From: Sabellastarte sp. h YS-2021
Lineage: Eukaryota > Annelida > Polychaeta > Sabellida > Sabellidae
Direction: 5' to 3'
Length of the DNA: 64,000 bases
Assembly (NCBI GenBank): GCA_964017235.1
Contig: OZ024927.1
Location: forward strand, 21,099,160 to 21,163,159
The notes beneath the pieces are model-generated. The model worked only from the letters and a program-made list of their open reading frames with translations, searched no databases and was not told the origin of the DNA. Shown here piece after piece: positions 30,624 through 42,411 of this stretch; position 1 is the first letter of the stretch, and the number at the start of each line of letters is the position of its first letter. Position numbers and translations under genes: made by a program.

Positions 30624-30792
30624 TTAGAATAGGAATAAAAGACAAATTCTCATGCTTTATGATGGTTTTAAACTATTGATCCGCTGTATTAAAGCACTCA
30701 GGTCTTCATGCTCAGTGGCTTTAATATTCAGCTGATAGATAGTTTACAACCATCATAAAGCACTCGAATACGTCTTTTATTCCTATATTAGA
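30624..30792. mobile_element. Short inverted-repeat element next to an LLTP splice donor
   Basis: The arms AGGAATAAAAGAC...TGCTTTATGATGGTT (left) and its inverted form on the right pair over about 40 bp with a few mismatches. The element ends 15 bases from the exon boundary at 30808, just past the donor. Confidence 0.65.
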
Positions 30793-30807
30793 TTAGATGT
30801 TCGTTAC

Positions 30808-30929
30808 CTTGGCTGGATCCTTGCACTGCTTTCTGAGGAAAATATTTCCTACTTTTGTTAAATCACCAGATTTCAGTCCAGTCAATGCCTTTCTGATTTG
30901 CATCACACATTGTACCCGGTAGCTAGATT
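30808..30929 (-). CDS. LLTP gene, helical-domain exon
   Basis: The acceptor is CGGCTTATTCAG and the donor GTAACG. Two leading bases complete the previous codon; 40 full codons follow, reading SSYRVQCVMQIRKALTGLKS and then GDLTKVGNIFLRKQCKDPAK, ending in phase 0. A short inverted-repeat element ends about 15 bases beyond the donor. Conserved phase with both neighbours supports the call. Confidence 0.78.
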
Positions 30930-33199
30930 CTGAATAAGCCGAGGTACATAATTCTAACATAAAAATTTAAAAGTAACACATGGCTAGAAACTTGGTTGGA
31001 TAAATCAAATGTCAACCCAGTTGAGTTATTTTTCCATATTGCTTGACATTATTGACATTATCCTTTAATCTATTTAGGTGGGATGATATTTTATTAAAGC
31101 TGTCTATTTCTATATACGATGTTTTATTCATATGTCACAAGACTCTTCAAATGACTTTTGCCAAGGCAAAAATAAACAACCCACCCAAGAAGGCTGAAGG
31201 TTTCTAAGGTAATAAGGACAAATTGGAAGAACAATTGTCAATAATTTGTACTAAAAATAATAATGCATAGTGCATTACCACTTTATTTTATTTACTATCT
31301 TCTAACTTCCATGCGACACTCAAGGAAGAGGACGGTAGGCCACTGACTTACAAGTTCAAATATTAACGTCAAGCGCTTGGTGAAGGACAGGGGCATTTTG
31401 TCCAATGCCTATAACGGCAGGGTATAATGCCTATAGTGTGAAAGGGGTATAAGAATAAACATATCCTGAATGTTTCAAACAGATCTGTTGAGCGGTTTGA
31501 TCTGCAGAGCCCCACAAAATAACAACTGGTAAACAACGGTTACCATGGCAACAGTTTTTCCCACAAAGTTCTCAAAAACTTTTCAGATTGTGCTTTCATT
31601 AGTCTAAACATATCTTTAAAATTTGGCAAAACTTCATTAAGCGGTTTGATTTCCAGAGTGGATTGAAGATGGCTGTGATTGACGGATGGATGCAACAGAG
31701 TATTCCTGTTTCCCCCTTCAACTTTCATTGATAGGGGATAAAAAAAATAAGCCCCCTCAAGGGACACTTATTAATAACTAGATTGGGCCAACTCGGCGCC
31801 AACATATTCCCAGACAGGTCATCACTCACGCCACAGGTTTTGATCGGGAATTTTTTATTTAATCCATTTGTTGTATGCCATAAATATTGGGAAAAGTTAT
31901 ATGAACTTCAGCACATCAATCTACTAAGTTTATATCTTCCCAAGGAAGATGGTGTATCCCCAGACGTCGAATACATAACTCAACAGATCATATTTTCAAT
32001 CTTCCTGCAATGATAACTCTGAACCTATTTTCAAAGTATTTAAATGATTGATGATTGAATGTCCATTCTAAATTAATAATCTCAAAAGAGCATATCTGTT
32101 TCTATATTTGTTGACAAATAAAATATTATTTTTAACTCAACTCATCATACTTTTCAATCTTCCTGCAAAGGGTAACTCTGAACCTATTTTCAAAGTATTT
32201 AAATGATTAATGATTGAATGTCCATTCTAAATTCATAATTCCAAAAGCGTATCTCTGTTTCTATATTTTTTCACAAATAAAATATTATTTAAAAATCATA
32301 TATTATTTATATTATTATTTTATTATATTATTTTTAGAATTTGCATTGTTTTTCAGTTATTCATTTCCTCAATTCCTATATATGTGGTCCATATATATGC
32401 AACCTAAATATGTGACACAATCTCAGTTCTGACTCCCTTTGTCTTAGATAATTAGATAATGAAGCAAACACCACCTCCTACACCCACCCCACCTCTCTCC
32501 CCTTCTCCACACCTCTCTCACTATTACAGAAGATCTGTATCCTTTGTTTATTTAGTGTATATATAACAGCCTAACACTCTTACTGAGGAGAGAGCTAATG
32601 AAGATCTGCACCCCCACTGGGGGGGTCCACCTCCTGTCAGTGACATGGTAAAGGGGGTGGGGCTTAAACTTAACCATTGTCTCTTTTGCCTACTTTAATA
32701 TGTGTATCAGGTCTCTCCTCCTCTACAACCCTCCCCCACTCCCTCCTTTGTCTTATGAGGGGAAAAAGTCTGTCACTGACACTGTGTAAATAAACATATG
32801 GTTATGTAAATGGTATGATATAACAGACAACATTTCAACTCAGTGGGTGGGAATGGGTGGATCTGTTTTTTCTGTAACAGTCTCTTCAGTATTAATAAAT
32901 TAAATGTATATTAAAAGGGGCAATAAAATTCTAACAAATCATAAATGGTCCAGTGTATCCATTTTACAAAGTTAACTTACTTAATCTCATGAGCAATAAA
33001 AAAAAAATCAAACATATCAATAAGAAATGTCGCTAGGGAAAATTATATTGCCAGATGCAGTTGAATAAAACTGGGCTAGTTGAGGGTTAAAAATCCCCTA
33101 TTTTTACTACATAAGGCTATAATTTCATTAATATTTGGGACTTAAAGCTCACCAGAAAATAACAGTGTCCATTTTGCCTACTTGAATATGTTTAACCAG
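30930..33199. other. Intron: AT-rich DNA with a local duplication
   Basis: About 127 bp at 32009-32135 is repeated at 32163-32290 (AACTCTGAACCTATTTTCAA and ATTGAATGTCCATTCTAAAT). 32460-32900 is pyrimidine-rich with CACCCCACC-type words. 31380-31790 looks like an old dispersed repeat end (CAACGGTTACCATGGCAACA). No exon is found. Confidence 0.5.
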
Positions 33200-34872
33200 T
33201 TTCATATTAAAAAGTTAAAAAACTCAGCAAGCAGAGAGATAACACACAAAAATAAGTTCTTAAAAGCCTAAGATAGCCATAACATTATTAATATTCAAAA
33301 TTTAAATAGACAGGCACTTCCTTTGAAAAATTCAAAGATTTCAGCTCTATGAGCCACATAGTTTGACAGTTACAGGGCTTTAAAGTGGCATAATATCCAT
33401 AAATTGGGTCTCTGTGGGCATTTTACAATTGTTAAAGAGACCTTAGCAATTAAACTACAGAACTGAAACTTTTTGGGGGACATACACAACAAACAAAAAT
33501 TATATATAATACAGTTTAAGACTTGTCACACTAAGCATGTCCAAATAACAGGGCAAAATACAGAAAAAAATGTCAAAAAAGGTCACTTGGGCAAGTGTCT
33601 ATGGCCCTCATACACAGGTTAAATGTCTACTAAAAGCCTTGATTTTCGGCACATGTGAAAAGGACATAATAATGCATTCCCAGATGGGATTTCAGCTCAA
33701 TCAATCACATAGTTTAACAGTCACAGGGCTTAAAGGTGGCAAAAAGTCCAAATATTGGGTCTCTGTGGGCCTTTTAGAGATCTCGATGTGGTTTTCAAAT
33801 TAAAGCATCAGACTTAAAATCTGCTACATACTAAGACTACACATAGAATATGTATCTAATAATAAAGTTTGAAACTTCTCAGACTCACCATTTCCAAGTT
33901 ACAGAGCAAAATATGTGAAAAATGTCTTAAAACGGTCACTCGGGTGGGTGTTAATGGTCCTCATACACAGTTTAAATGTCTACTTGAAGCCTTGATTTTT
34001 GGCACATGTAAAAAGAACATAATAATGTATTCCCAGATGAGATTTCAGCTCTATCAGTCACATAGTTTAACAGTCATGGGCCTTAAAACTGGCAAAAAGT
34101 CCAAATAGTGGGTCTCTATGGGGCCTTTTAGAGACCTCAATGTGGCCTTCAAATTAAAGCTTCAGACTTAAAATTTGTCACATACTAAGATTACACATAG
34201 AATATGTATGTAATACAGTTTGAAACTTCTCAGACTTACCATTTCCAAGTTACAGGGCAAAATATGTGAAAAATGTCTCAAAAGTCCATAAATTGGGTCT
34301 CTGTGGACAATTTTGAGATCTTAAGTCAGCCTAACAGGTAAACCTACAGCCTTTACATTTTTCACAGACAAGGATTACATATAAGAGTTACATCTAGTGC
34401 AGTTTGAAACTCATCAGAATTACCACTTCCAAATTATAGGGCAAAATAAGTTAAAAATATAGGAAAAAAGTCCTAAGTGGGGTCTTTATGGGCCTCAAAG
34501 ACAATTTTCTCCTCAACTTAAAGTCTTGATTTTCGGCACATGTACTAAGAATATATTAATGTGTTCTCAGGTAAAATTTGAGGCAGATAAGCCTCATAGT
34601 TTGTGACCTAGAGGGCTCTAAGTGGCCAAAAGTGCAATTTCTGACCTTAAGGTGGCCATAAGTTCTTTATTATTAGGAGTTTAAGGTCACCTTAAAATAG
34701 GGATCTCCCTTTGGGCATCCTTAACATGTGTACCAAGTTTGAAAAAGAAATATTAATCCGTTTTTGAGTTATTGCGTCCACAAGGAAATTTCTACGGCGG
34801 CGGCGGCGGCGGCGCGACGGACCTGAATCCAATATATCCCCGACTTTCGTCTGGGGATATAATTAGTATTCT
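33200..34872 (+). repeat. Array/hairpin element: about 350-bp units, GGC tract, terminal hairpin
   Basis: Units with GGTCTCTGTGGGCCTTTTAG and GATTTTCGGCACATGT repeat at about 33.6, 33.95, 34.3 and 34.5 kb. A GGCGGCGGC tract at 34795-34813 and GCGACGGACC follow. A hairpin at 34834-34860 (ATATCCCC / GGGGATAT) then ends the element. This is the same layout as the elements ending near 10406, 53682 and 63309. Confidence 0.8.
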
Positions 34873-35069
34873 TTTGACTAGGCATCAGGGGCAAGATAAG
34901 ACTCACACAAGCTCTAAAGGAAATGTCAGTTGTCATCTGCCAAACCCAGTTCTTATACCTTGAAATGTGTGTACAATACTCTTGGAACTCAAGCCAATGG
35001 TGTGGTGCTTTAAGTCCCACACCTTGTGTTATCAGTATGTAAGTCTACTAACTTACTAATCATTTTGGC

Positions 35070-35192
35070 CTCAGCTGTGCACTTGATGCTCAAAAGATTT
35101 GGAATGACCTGCCTGATGATGTTGTACGTTCAGCCACTTCTCTCCACAGGAAAACCAATCTCTTTGCAAAAGCATACCCACCCTAGTTTCTG
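35070..35192 (+). pseudogene. LINE ORF2 C-terminal relict
   Basis: The translation AQKIWNDLPDDVVRSATSLH followed by RKTNLFAKAYPP and a stop is the terminal block of CR1/L2/Jockey-type ORF2 ('LWN-x-LP-x-x-VR...FK-x-x-LKT-x-LF'). The remainder of the LINE is not recognisable. It lies in an LLTP intron, antisense to the gene. Confidence 0.8.
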
Positions 35193-35521
35193 GCTTTCTT
35201 CTAGTTTTTCTCCTTGGCTCTGGCAATGTCTCTGGTTATATGATTACAGATTTCTGCTTTTCTGTATTATACGATTACTCTGTCTTTAAAACAGAGATTA
35301 TGCATCATAAAAGTACGATTAGAATTTGAATCAAAATTTAAGACAAAACTCAGTGTGATACCTTTTGTAAATGATAACTCAGAAAAACATCTCAAGGCTT
35401 TGGCAAATCGAAGATTTGAGACCAAACACTTAGACATGATACATCTTATCTTGGAATGAGACATTTTGTTGAATAAACATTTCTAAAACACTTCTTCTAT
35501 AAACTACAGAAAATTACTCAC

Positions 35522-35682
35522 CAGGTCTATGATTGTGAGCACATTTCAGCCCCTCATTCACCGCATGCACTGCCTCCTTATATGTCAAGGTGTTCTGGTG
35601 TAAATCTACACCCAGGTCAAGTGATGCATTCACATAGCCTTGTAGAGTGGACAAGGAGATTTCCTCAATGTCATCAACCAAC
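35522..35682 (-). CDS. LLTP gene, exon with start of helical domain
   Basis: The acceptor is GTATGTCATCCAG and the donor GTGAGT. It encodes LVDDIEEISLSTLQGYVNAS, then LDLGVDLHQNTLTYKEAVHA and GLKCAHNHRPG, ending one base into a codon that the next exon completes as Glu. The pattern of amphipathic helices is as expected for the LLTP helical arch. An ATG frame running through the exon on both sides is an artefact of intron read-through. Confidence 0.75.
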
Positions 35683-36399
35683 CTGGATGACATACACATT
35701 ACGACATTGAAGTAATTCCAAGTAAGGAATTGTTTAAGTGCCTAAGTTAAGAGCTATTTAAAAGCTTGAAACATTATTTAAAATACACAACTGTTTTTAC
35801 AGAGTTTATTTCCTTATAAACATTTTTAATCATCCTGTGCACAGAGAAGAGGTTGCAAACCTGTTCGAGGGTTGTACCTCAAAGGGTGACACTATTTCAC
35901 GAGTTTTATCAAGAAGTACAACAAAAATTAAAATAAACTGTAACAGAAGCACACAACATAAAATAATACCACACTAGGTCATATCAACCCACTCAATATT
36001 CACTTTCAAATTTTAAATAAAGATTTACATGCATTTCTTATGATTCTCATGGTTACCTCATCTGTTGTCTATCAGTTTACAAAATTTGGTACTGTTTTCA
36101 GCACCTGATTCAGCAGCTTTATCATTCTTCAGAGATCTTTGAATTTGGACATAAAGCTTTACATGTAAAAATAGTTTATTGATGTTGACATTTTGTTTAT
36201 ATAGCATTTTTTATATAATATATATCATTTAAAAGGTTCTGTTGACCATATTATATCAAAGTTTGATTTTACTTTCTTCTGTTCATATTATTTCAACATT
36301 TGTTTGGATTTTTTTTAAAACATCTTGTCACAAGACACTGAAGTCATAGACCCCAAACAGGCGGGCTGCACAATCGATATTAGAAATAGGGTGCCACAT
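35683..36399. other. Intron, no recognisable feature
   Basis: AT-rich with several TTTTATATAATATATAT tracts. No exon or repeat can be named. Confidence 0.4.
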
Positions 36400-37500
36400 A
36401 TATGCAACATGATAACTGTGCTGGAAATTTCAAGATAGTGCTTTGTGCTGTCATTCAACTCAAGTTTTAAACTGATCAGTAGATGCATTTTTGAGTTAGA
36501 GTCCAGAAATTAAAATTTTGACAGACGTGCACAGACGGACAAACGTCTGCACAACCAGACCGACGGACAAACACTTATCTCGAAAGCAACCTAGCCCAGG
36601 CAATGTCCTACATCCCTGTTTTCAAATTGATCGGTGGAAGTGTCGAGTTAGAGTCTGCAAAGAATAATATGGATGGCTGCCTTTAGCCCAAAACGTGCGA
36701 ATGGATGGACAGCAATTTCAAAAGCAACCTAGCCCTGATGGTGTCCTCTCACCCTGTTAAGTTTCAGTTTCATTGAACAAAGCATCTTCAAGTAAGTGTC
36801 CAGAAACCAAAATATTTTGGATGAACACATGCCCAATATGTGCAAATAAACAGACACTAATTTCAAAAGCAACCTAGCCCTAGTAGTGTCCAAGTAAAAT
36901 GTGAGTTGATCGAACAAAGTGTCTTTAAGTTAGAGTCCGGAAATCAAAATATTTCAGATCAGTGCATGCCCAAAAGGGGCAAACAGAGAGCTCTAATTTC
37001 AAAAGCAGATTGCTGATTGGACAAAGCATCTTCAAGATAGAGTATGGAAACAGTATTTCAATATAGCAGCCATGACGGCAATCTTGTTTTTCCACATGGC
37101 ACTAACTGTGAAAGCAACTTACCCTGGGTGGTGTCCTACCACCCTGTTAAGTTTCAAATTGATTGACTGAAGCATCCTTGAGTTAGAGTCTGGAAACAGA
37201 TTTTCAAGATGGCAGCCATGGCGGGTATCTTGTTTTTCAAAGTGGCACCAATTTCAAAAGCAACCCTAGCCCAGGTGGTGCTCTACCACACTGTTAAGGT
37301 TCAAATCGATTGGACAAAGCAGCTTCCAGTTAGAGTCTGGAGGAATTTCAAGGGGTGGTTTTGATTTTTAACATGGCGCCAATTTCAAAGGCAATATAGC
37401 CTAGTTGGTGCCCCACCACCCTGTTAAACTGATCAGCGGAAGCATGTTCGAGTTAGAGTCCTGAAAACAAAATTTTGACAGACGGACACATCAATCTAAC
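36400..37500 (+). repeat. Tandem array, unit about 120-180 bp (CAACCTAGCCC units)
   Basis: AAAGCAACCTAGCCC...GTGTCC...CACCCTGTTAA...GTTAGAGTC recurs six or more times, some units carrying CAAGATGGCAGCCATGGCGG. GACGGACAAACG words lie inside the array (36530-36570). A GACGGACACA motif near 37480 is where a terminal hairpin would be expected, but none is clear. It is a probable relative of the array/hairpin elements. Confidence 0.7.
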
Positions 37501-37699
37501 ATGCACCCCCCAAAAAAAACAGAAAACACCATATGACAGACGACTAATCAACAATTGATTGATATCAGCAATACCAGTACATACCAGGGATATGGCTATA
37601 CCATATATTGAGGTAGCCAATGTCACTACAACATAAATGCTTTTGGGAATTTCTGTATGCAAACTCTGTAAAGTTTCTGTGCTTATTTCAAGTTGAAAT

Positions 37700-38390
37700 A
37701 AAATTATAACCCCTTAAAAAGTATTCCAAAATGGTAGGCTGCGGAGTGACTGTTGAAATGTCTTCTGCACAGTTCTGGAATCGCAGTTTCCGAACGGTAC
37801 ATAAATAATGCTGTTGAATTCTACGTCCATTTTCCCTTTGACATACAAAAGTAAACAAACATGTTGCAGTAAAATAAAGCATAAATCATATGCAGCAAAT
37901 ATGAGGTTATATAATTCTGTGGGCTTTCTAGTCAATAATATATTTGAAAATCAAAAGATAACTCATTAACAATCATGAGGTAATGGAATTTCATTTAACA
38001 ACGAGAAATACTTATTGAAAATCAAGCATTTTAGGTGGAAACTGCACAACCATCACTCGGTATGTTTGCATAATGGAACAGCCAACAAAAGATTTGTGCC
38101 TTATTTTAACCAAAATGTTAAGCAGTTTACACACCCTTGTACATCTCTGTTTAGCTCTTATGTGACTGTATTATTAAAAGTGACCTCATTTGCTTCATAT
38201 TCAGCAGCATTTTAACTGTTGCAAGTGGAAAAGATGTGTTCTATTTTTTGCAAAACTAAACAAATTCCACAATTTTGTGAGAACATATTTTCAATATCTT
38301 TTCTCAGATGGGAGCATCTGTGTTATAACTGTCAAAACTTATGATGGTCTGCTACCTTTTCCATTTCGCCAGGATTGCACTTATGAGTGA
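37700..38390. repeat. Dispersed repeat family R3, copy 2
   Basis: Diverged counterpart of 30150-30480. 38170-38360 also holds ATGATGGT(C/T)TGCTACC, reminiscent of the short inverted-repeat element at 30624-30792, so both families sit in the same order at the two loci. Confidence 0.5.
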
Positions 38391-38821
38391 GTTACAGAAC
38401 AAACTAGAGAAAAAGGCCTGCAGGCCTTGGGACATCCTCCAGAGACACAGAGCAAAGTCAGTTCTATTACACAAGTCATATTTTTAATAATATATATTTT
38501 TAATAGAAAACATTCTATATGGGAGTAACACATGTCAGGAAAAAACAATGGAAACATTTTTGAGACATATGAAGCAAGCCTTATGGTACTTAGCATCACA
38601 TCAGTAAAGTTACATTTTGCAAAGTTGCCTCTAGCAGCCATGTTTTTTAATCACTTTTGCCTAAAGTCAATTGGATTACTCTTATATGCACTATCAATGA
38701 CTGTACAAAGTTTGAAGACAAAAACAATCGGTAAAAGCAGTCTGAACTTAGAGTACACACAAGCTTTAAAAATGGGTGGCGTCCATCTTGGAAACAAGAT
38801 GGCGAATGTAACATATTTTTT

Positions 38822-40330
38822 TCAGAAGTTGTCCTGCTTGACCATGAAACACAGAAAACCTGAAGATGATACCTTGAACTGTTTTGCTGTAATGAGGAAA
38901 AGTGGAAAGCGAAGGAAAAAGAAAAAAAATGTAGCATCAGAGATGTCCGTACCCCACAGCCTGGAGAAATAGTTTTCAACACCATGAGATATAGAAGTAG
39001 TGAAACAGTAAAAAGATCGCGATACTTTCAGAGCAGTATCATTTATATAAAGCTCCAAATAAAGTTTAAGTAGAGAAAATAATATCTAAGAGAAAGAAAA
39101 TGTATGCAAAAATAAAGTATTAAAACAACACGATTCAATAGCAAGATGACAGCATTAATCAGGAAACTAAAAATTCTAAAGCTGTAAAATTTATTAATTG
39201 GAGAATAGCTGTCAATGGAAAAAGCACAATTATGTAAAAGTGCATATAATAATCAGTTGCAGCAATCTATATATCTTTATCATCAGAGAAAGATGTCTCA
39301 AATATTGCAGGTGAACAAACTTTGGCAGAGGCAAAGTTAAAGGTCACACCATGATGCTGCACACCTACACCCCCTAACCAATGTCCCTACCAGGTATCGC
39401 CTTCCTACACCTTACGGTTTCCAAGATATAGCCTGGACAAGATTTTACAGGTCAAGGTCACTACAGCAAGGTCAAAGGTCAAATCAAGGCCACACCATGA
39501 TGTTGCACACCTACACCCCTAACCAATGTCCCTACCAAGTATCAACTTTCTACACGGTTTCCGAGATATAGCCCAGACAAAATTTTATAGGCTATGGTCA
39601 CTACAGCAAGGTCAAAGGTCAAATCAAGGTCACACCATGGTGTGGAACACCTACATCCCCTAACCAATGTCTCTACCAAATACCAACTTTTATACCTTAT
39701 GGTTGCCGAGATATAGCCCTGACAAGATTTTATAGGTCAAGGTCACTATGGCAAGGTCAAAGGTCAATGACGTTGCAAACCTACAACCCCTAACCAATGT
39801 CCTTACCAGGTATCACCTTACTACACCTTACGGTTTCCAAGATATAGCCCGGACAAGATTTTATAGGTCAAGGTCACTACAGCAAGGTCAAAGGTCCAAT
39901 CAAGGCCACACCATGGTGTTGCACATCTACACCCCCAAACCAATGTCCCTACCAAGTATCAACTTTCTACACCTAACGGTTTCTGAGATATAGCCCAGAC
40001 AAAATTTCATAAGCCAAGGTCACTACAGCAAGGTCAAAGGTCAAATCAAGGTTACACCATGGTGTTGAACACCTAGATCCCCTAACCAGTGTCTCTACCA
40101 AATACCAACTTTTATACCTTATGGTTACCGAGATATAGCCATGCCATGATTTTATAAGTCAAGGTCACTGTGGCAAGGTCAAAGGTCAAATCAAGGTCAC
40201 ACCATGACGTTGCACACCTACATACCCTAACCAATGTCCTTACCACGTTTCTGAGATACAGCCCGGACAAACTTTTTCCAGCCCCTCCGCCGGCCCATCT
40301 GGACACCATGGGTGAAAACAATACCCCAAC
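38822..40330 (+). repeat. Dispersed non-autonomous element (family R2, copy B) with 145-bp array
   Basis: The left part (from TGTCCTGCTTGACCATGAAA) matches 50487 onward. The middle matches copy A at 10555. The array at 39330-40260 has about seven units; exact AGGTCAAAGGTCA is at 39469, 39609, 39754, 40031 and 40176. The end, GGACACCATGGGTGAAAACA then ATACCCC, matches copy A. It lies in the LLTP intron between exons 46755-46789 and 35522-35682. Confidence 0.8.
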
Positions 40331-42082
40331 AGTAAAAAGGAGAAGAAAAAAAAGTCTGAAGAAACCTTAAGTACAACCGATTTCATTGGATGTCCTAATT
40401 AGAAGTACCACACTTAATGTTTTCATTCACATGTTCCTGTAACAATTTTTCTTGTAAATTTGCTTTCTAAATTGTCAATAATATCAGTTCTATTACTTGA
40501 GAACAATTTAAAATGTTCCCATAAAAAATACTTCAGTTAATTCTTTTTAAAAACATTTTCTCCTGGCAAAATGTCTAAACAGGCTTTAAGGTTGCATTGT
40601 TTGCTTGTAGAACTAGTTTGAAGGAGGCATTATATATTGGACATATTATCTAGGTTTGTTTTATATGAAAATAAATTTAAACCTCTTGTAACCTATATTT
40701 TGCAAGATATTGTTATTTTCTGAAAAATTATTTTGTAGTGTATACATTTAACTTGATTAGCCATCATTTTTTACCTCCAATATATATTATGTCATTAGTA
40801 ATGTTTTCATGTTCACTTCAAATTTCTTATCACTTTTCTATAAAAAACTGTAGAGGATTTCATTAGCTTCCTTAATGAAAATCAAATATCAGATATATAT
40901 ATCACAGTGCAAAAGTTTATTATCCTTTGTAACCACGGTTTTTCTTTATTGCTTGGTATCATGATAAATAATTCATGGTTTGTTCATACCAGTTTATAAA
41001 TTTTTATAACTTACCGTTGAGTCAACAGTCGAATGTTTATTACATTCGTCACATTCTTAGCTAAAAATATAAGAATAAATACATATATAATAACAACCAT
41101 TTTTTACGTTTGAAAGGTAAATCTCTAGCATCTGATGAAGTTAAATTTACCAAGCTGGTGATTTGCCATGTTTTCAAATACACACAAGAAAATAACCTGA
41201 AATAACCAATAATATTTTGACTTCAAGTTGACCAAAAATAGAACTCTCTCTTTTGACAACTTTAATATGTGAACCAAGTTAGAGTATAAAAAGGTTAAAA
41301 AGTGAGTGAACTGAGGCCTCAAAACCCTGATTTTTAGCTTTAAGGTAGTCATAACATCATTAGCCAGGGTCTTCTGTTGATATACTTCAATATCAGTGAT
41401 GACTTTAAATTTAAATATGTAAAAGTAAATGAGGGGGTTCAAACCTAAATTTTATGACTTTAAGATGGTCATCACTTTACTAATATCGGAGTTTCAGGTC
41501 ACTAGGAAGCCAGGGAATTCTCTGGGGAAATCTACGTAAGTGTGCCAAGTTTGACTGAAAAAAGTGAAAAATTATCTCAACTGGCAGTTAACACCCCCTA
41601 TATTTATTAATGATGGTCATAATGTCTTTAACATATAAAGTTTAAGTTCACCTAAAAATAGAGATCTTTCTTAATATACCCATGTTCCATAAGCAGACTT
41701 TATTGGCGACTGTCTATACGACCACCCCTTTGTGGCCAGTCGCCATCCATTTTGAGGGGAAGGGGGTATACTGACAGTCACAATAGTGGATTGCAGGATC
41801 TATGTTTAATATTTCTGTGACATGGGCCACAACCCACAAAAATTTAGTCATAATGGTGAAAACTATGGCTGTTTTTAATATACCCCTTAATATACCCCTT
41901 TGCAGCCAGTCTTATGTAAACTCTTGCGCCCTTGCTTTAAAGACCCTTGGCCTTTTGTATTGGCCACTGGCCAGAGACAGCTGGAGATTTATATTAGGGT
42001 GTCTTCAGGACTAAACTTATGTTATTTGACACAAAGGGCACAAATGACAAGACTTTTTGAATAGTGACTTTTCATTTTCATC
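40331..42082. other. Intron: AT-rich DNA with weak array remnants
   Basis: 41120-41680 has diverged units with TTTAAGGTAGTCATAACATC / TTTAAGATGGTCATCACTTT, similar to words at 33.2 and 34.65 kb. A TATACCCCTTAATATACCCC duplication lies at 41879-41901. No exon is found. Confidence 0.45.
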
Positions 42083-42083
42083 T

Positions 42084-42411
42084 GCCACTGTGGCCTAGCG
42101 GGTAACACACTTGTCTAGGAACTCAAGAGGACGTGGGTTCAAACCCAGGTACAGGCATATACATAGTGGCTCGGATGACCACTTGAAATTGCGGTCCTCT
42201 GTCATTGGGTCCTATGCCCAGTGGCAGGCTAAAGAACCTCAAGGATGTTGATAAATGGTCATCCTTGAGCCTCTAACTTTCAGTTAGGGGAATGTCAGTT
42301 ACTTGTGCATTGGGGCTGTACTTGTGCAGTTGGATTGGTTAAATAGCGCTTTGAGTCCTGTAGTATATGGAGATATTGCTCTGAGTATAAATACACAATA
42401 CAAAAAAAAAT
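42084..42411 (+). mobile_element. tRNA-derived SINE
   Basis: The first 75 bases are tRNA-like: A box TGGCCTAGCGGG at 42091-42102 and B box GGTTCAAACCC at 42136-42146. A tRNA-unrelated body and a short A-rich tail (42390-42411) follow. As a free tRNA the acceptor stem does not close well, so a SINE head is the better reading. Confidence 0.75.

Noticed and set aside
34795-34815. GGC tract as a coding Ala/Gly repeat
   Set aside because: It belongs to the simple-repeat part that precedes the terminal hairpin of the element; the frames across it are non-homologous.
42084-42158. Free tRNA gene
   Set aside because: A and B boxes are present but the acceptor stem does not close and a SINE body with A-rich tail follows.
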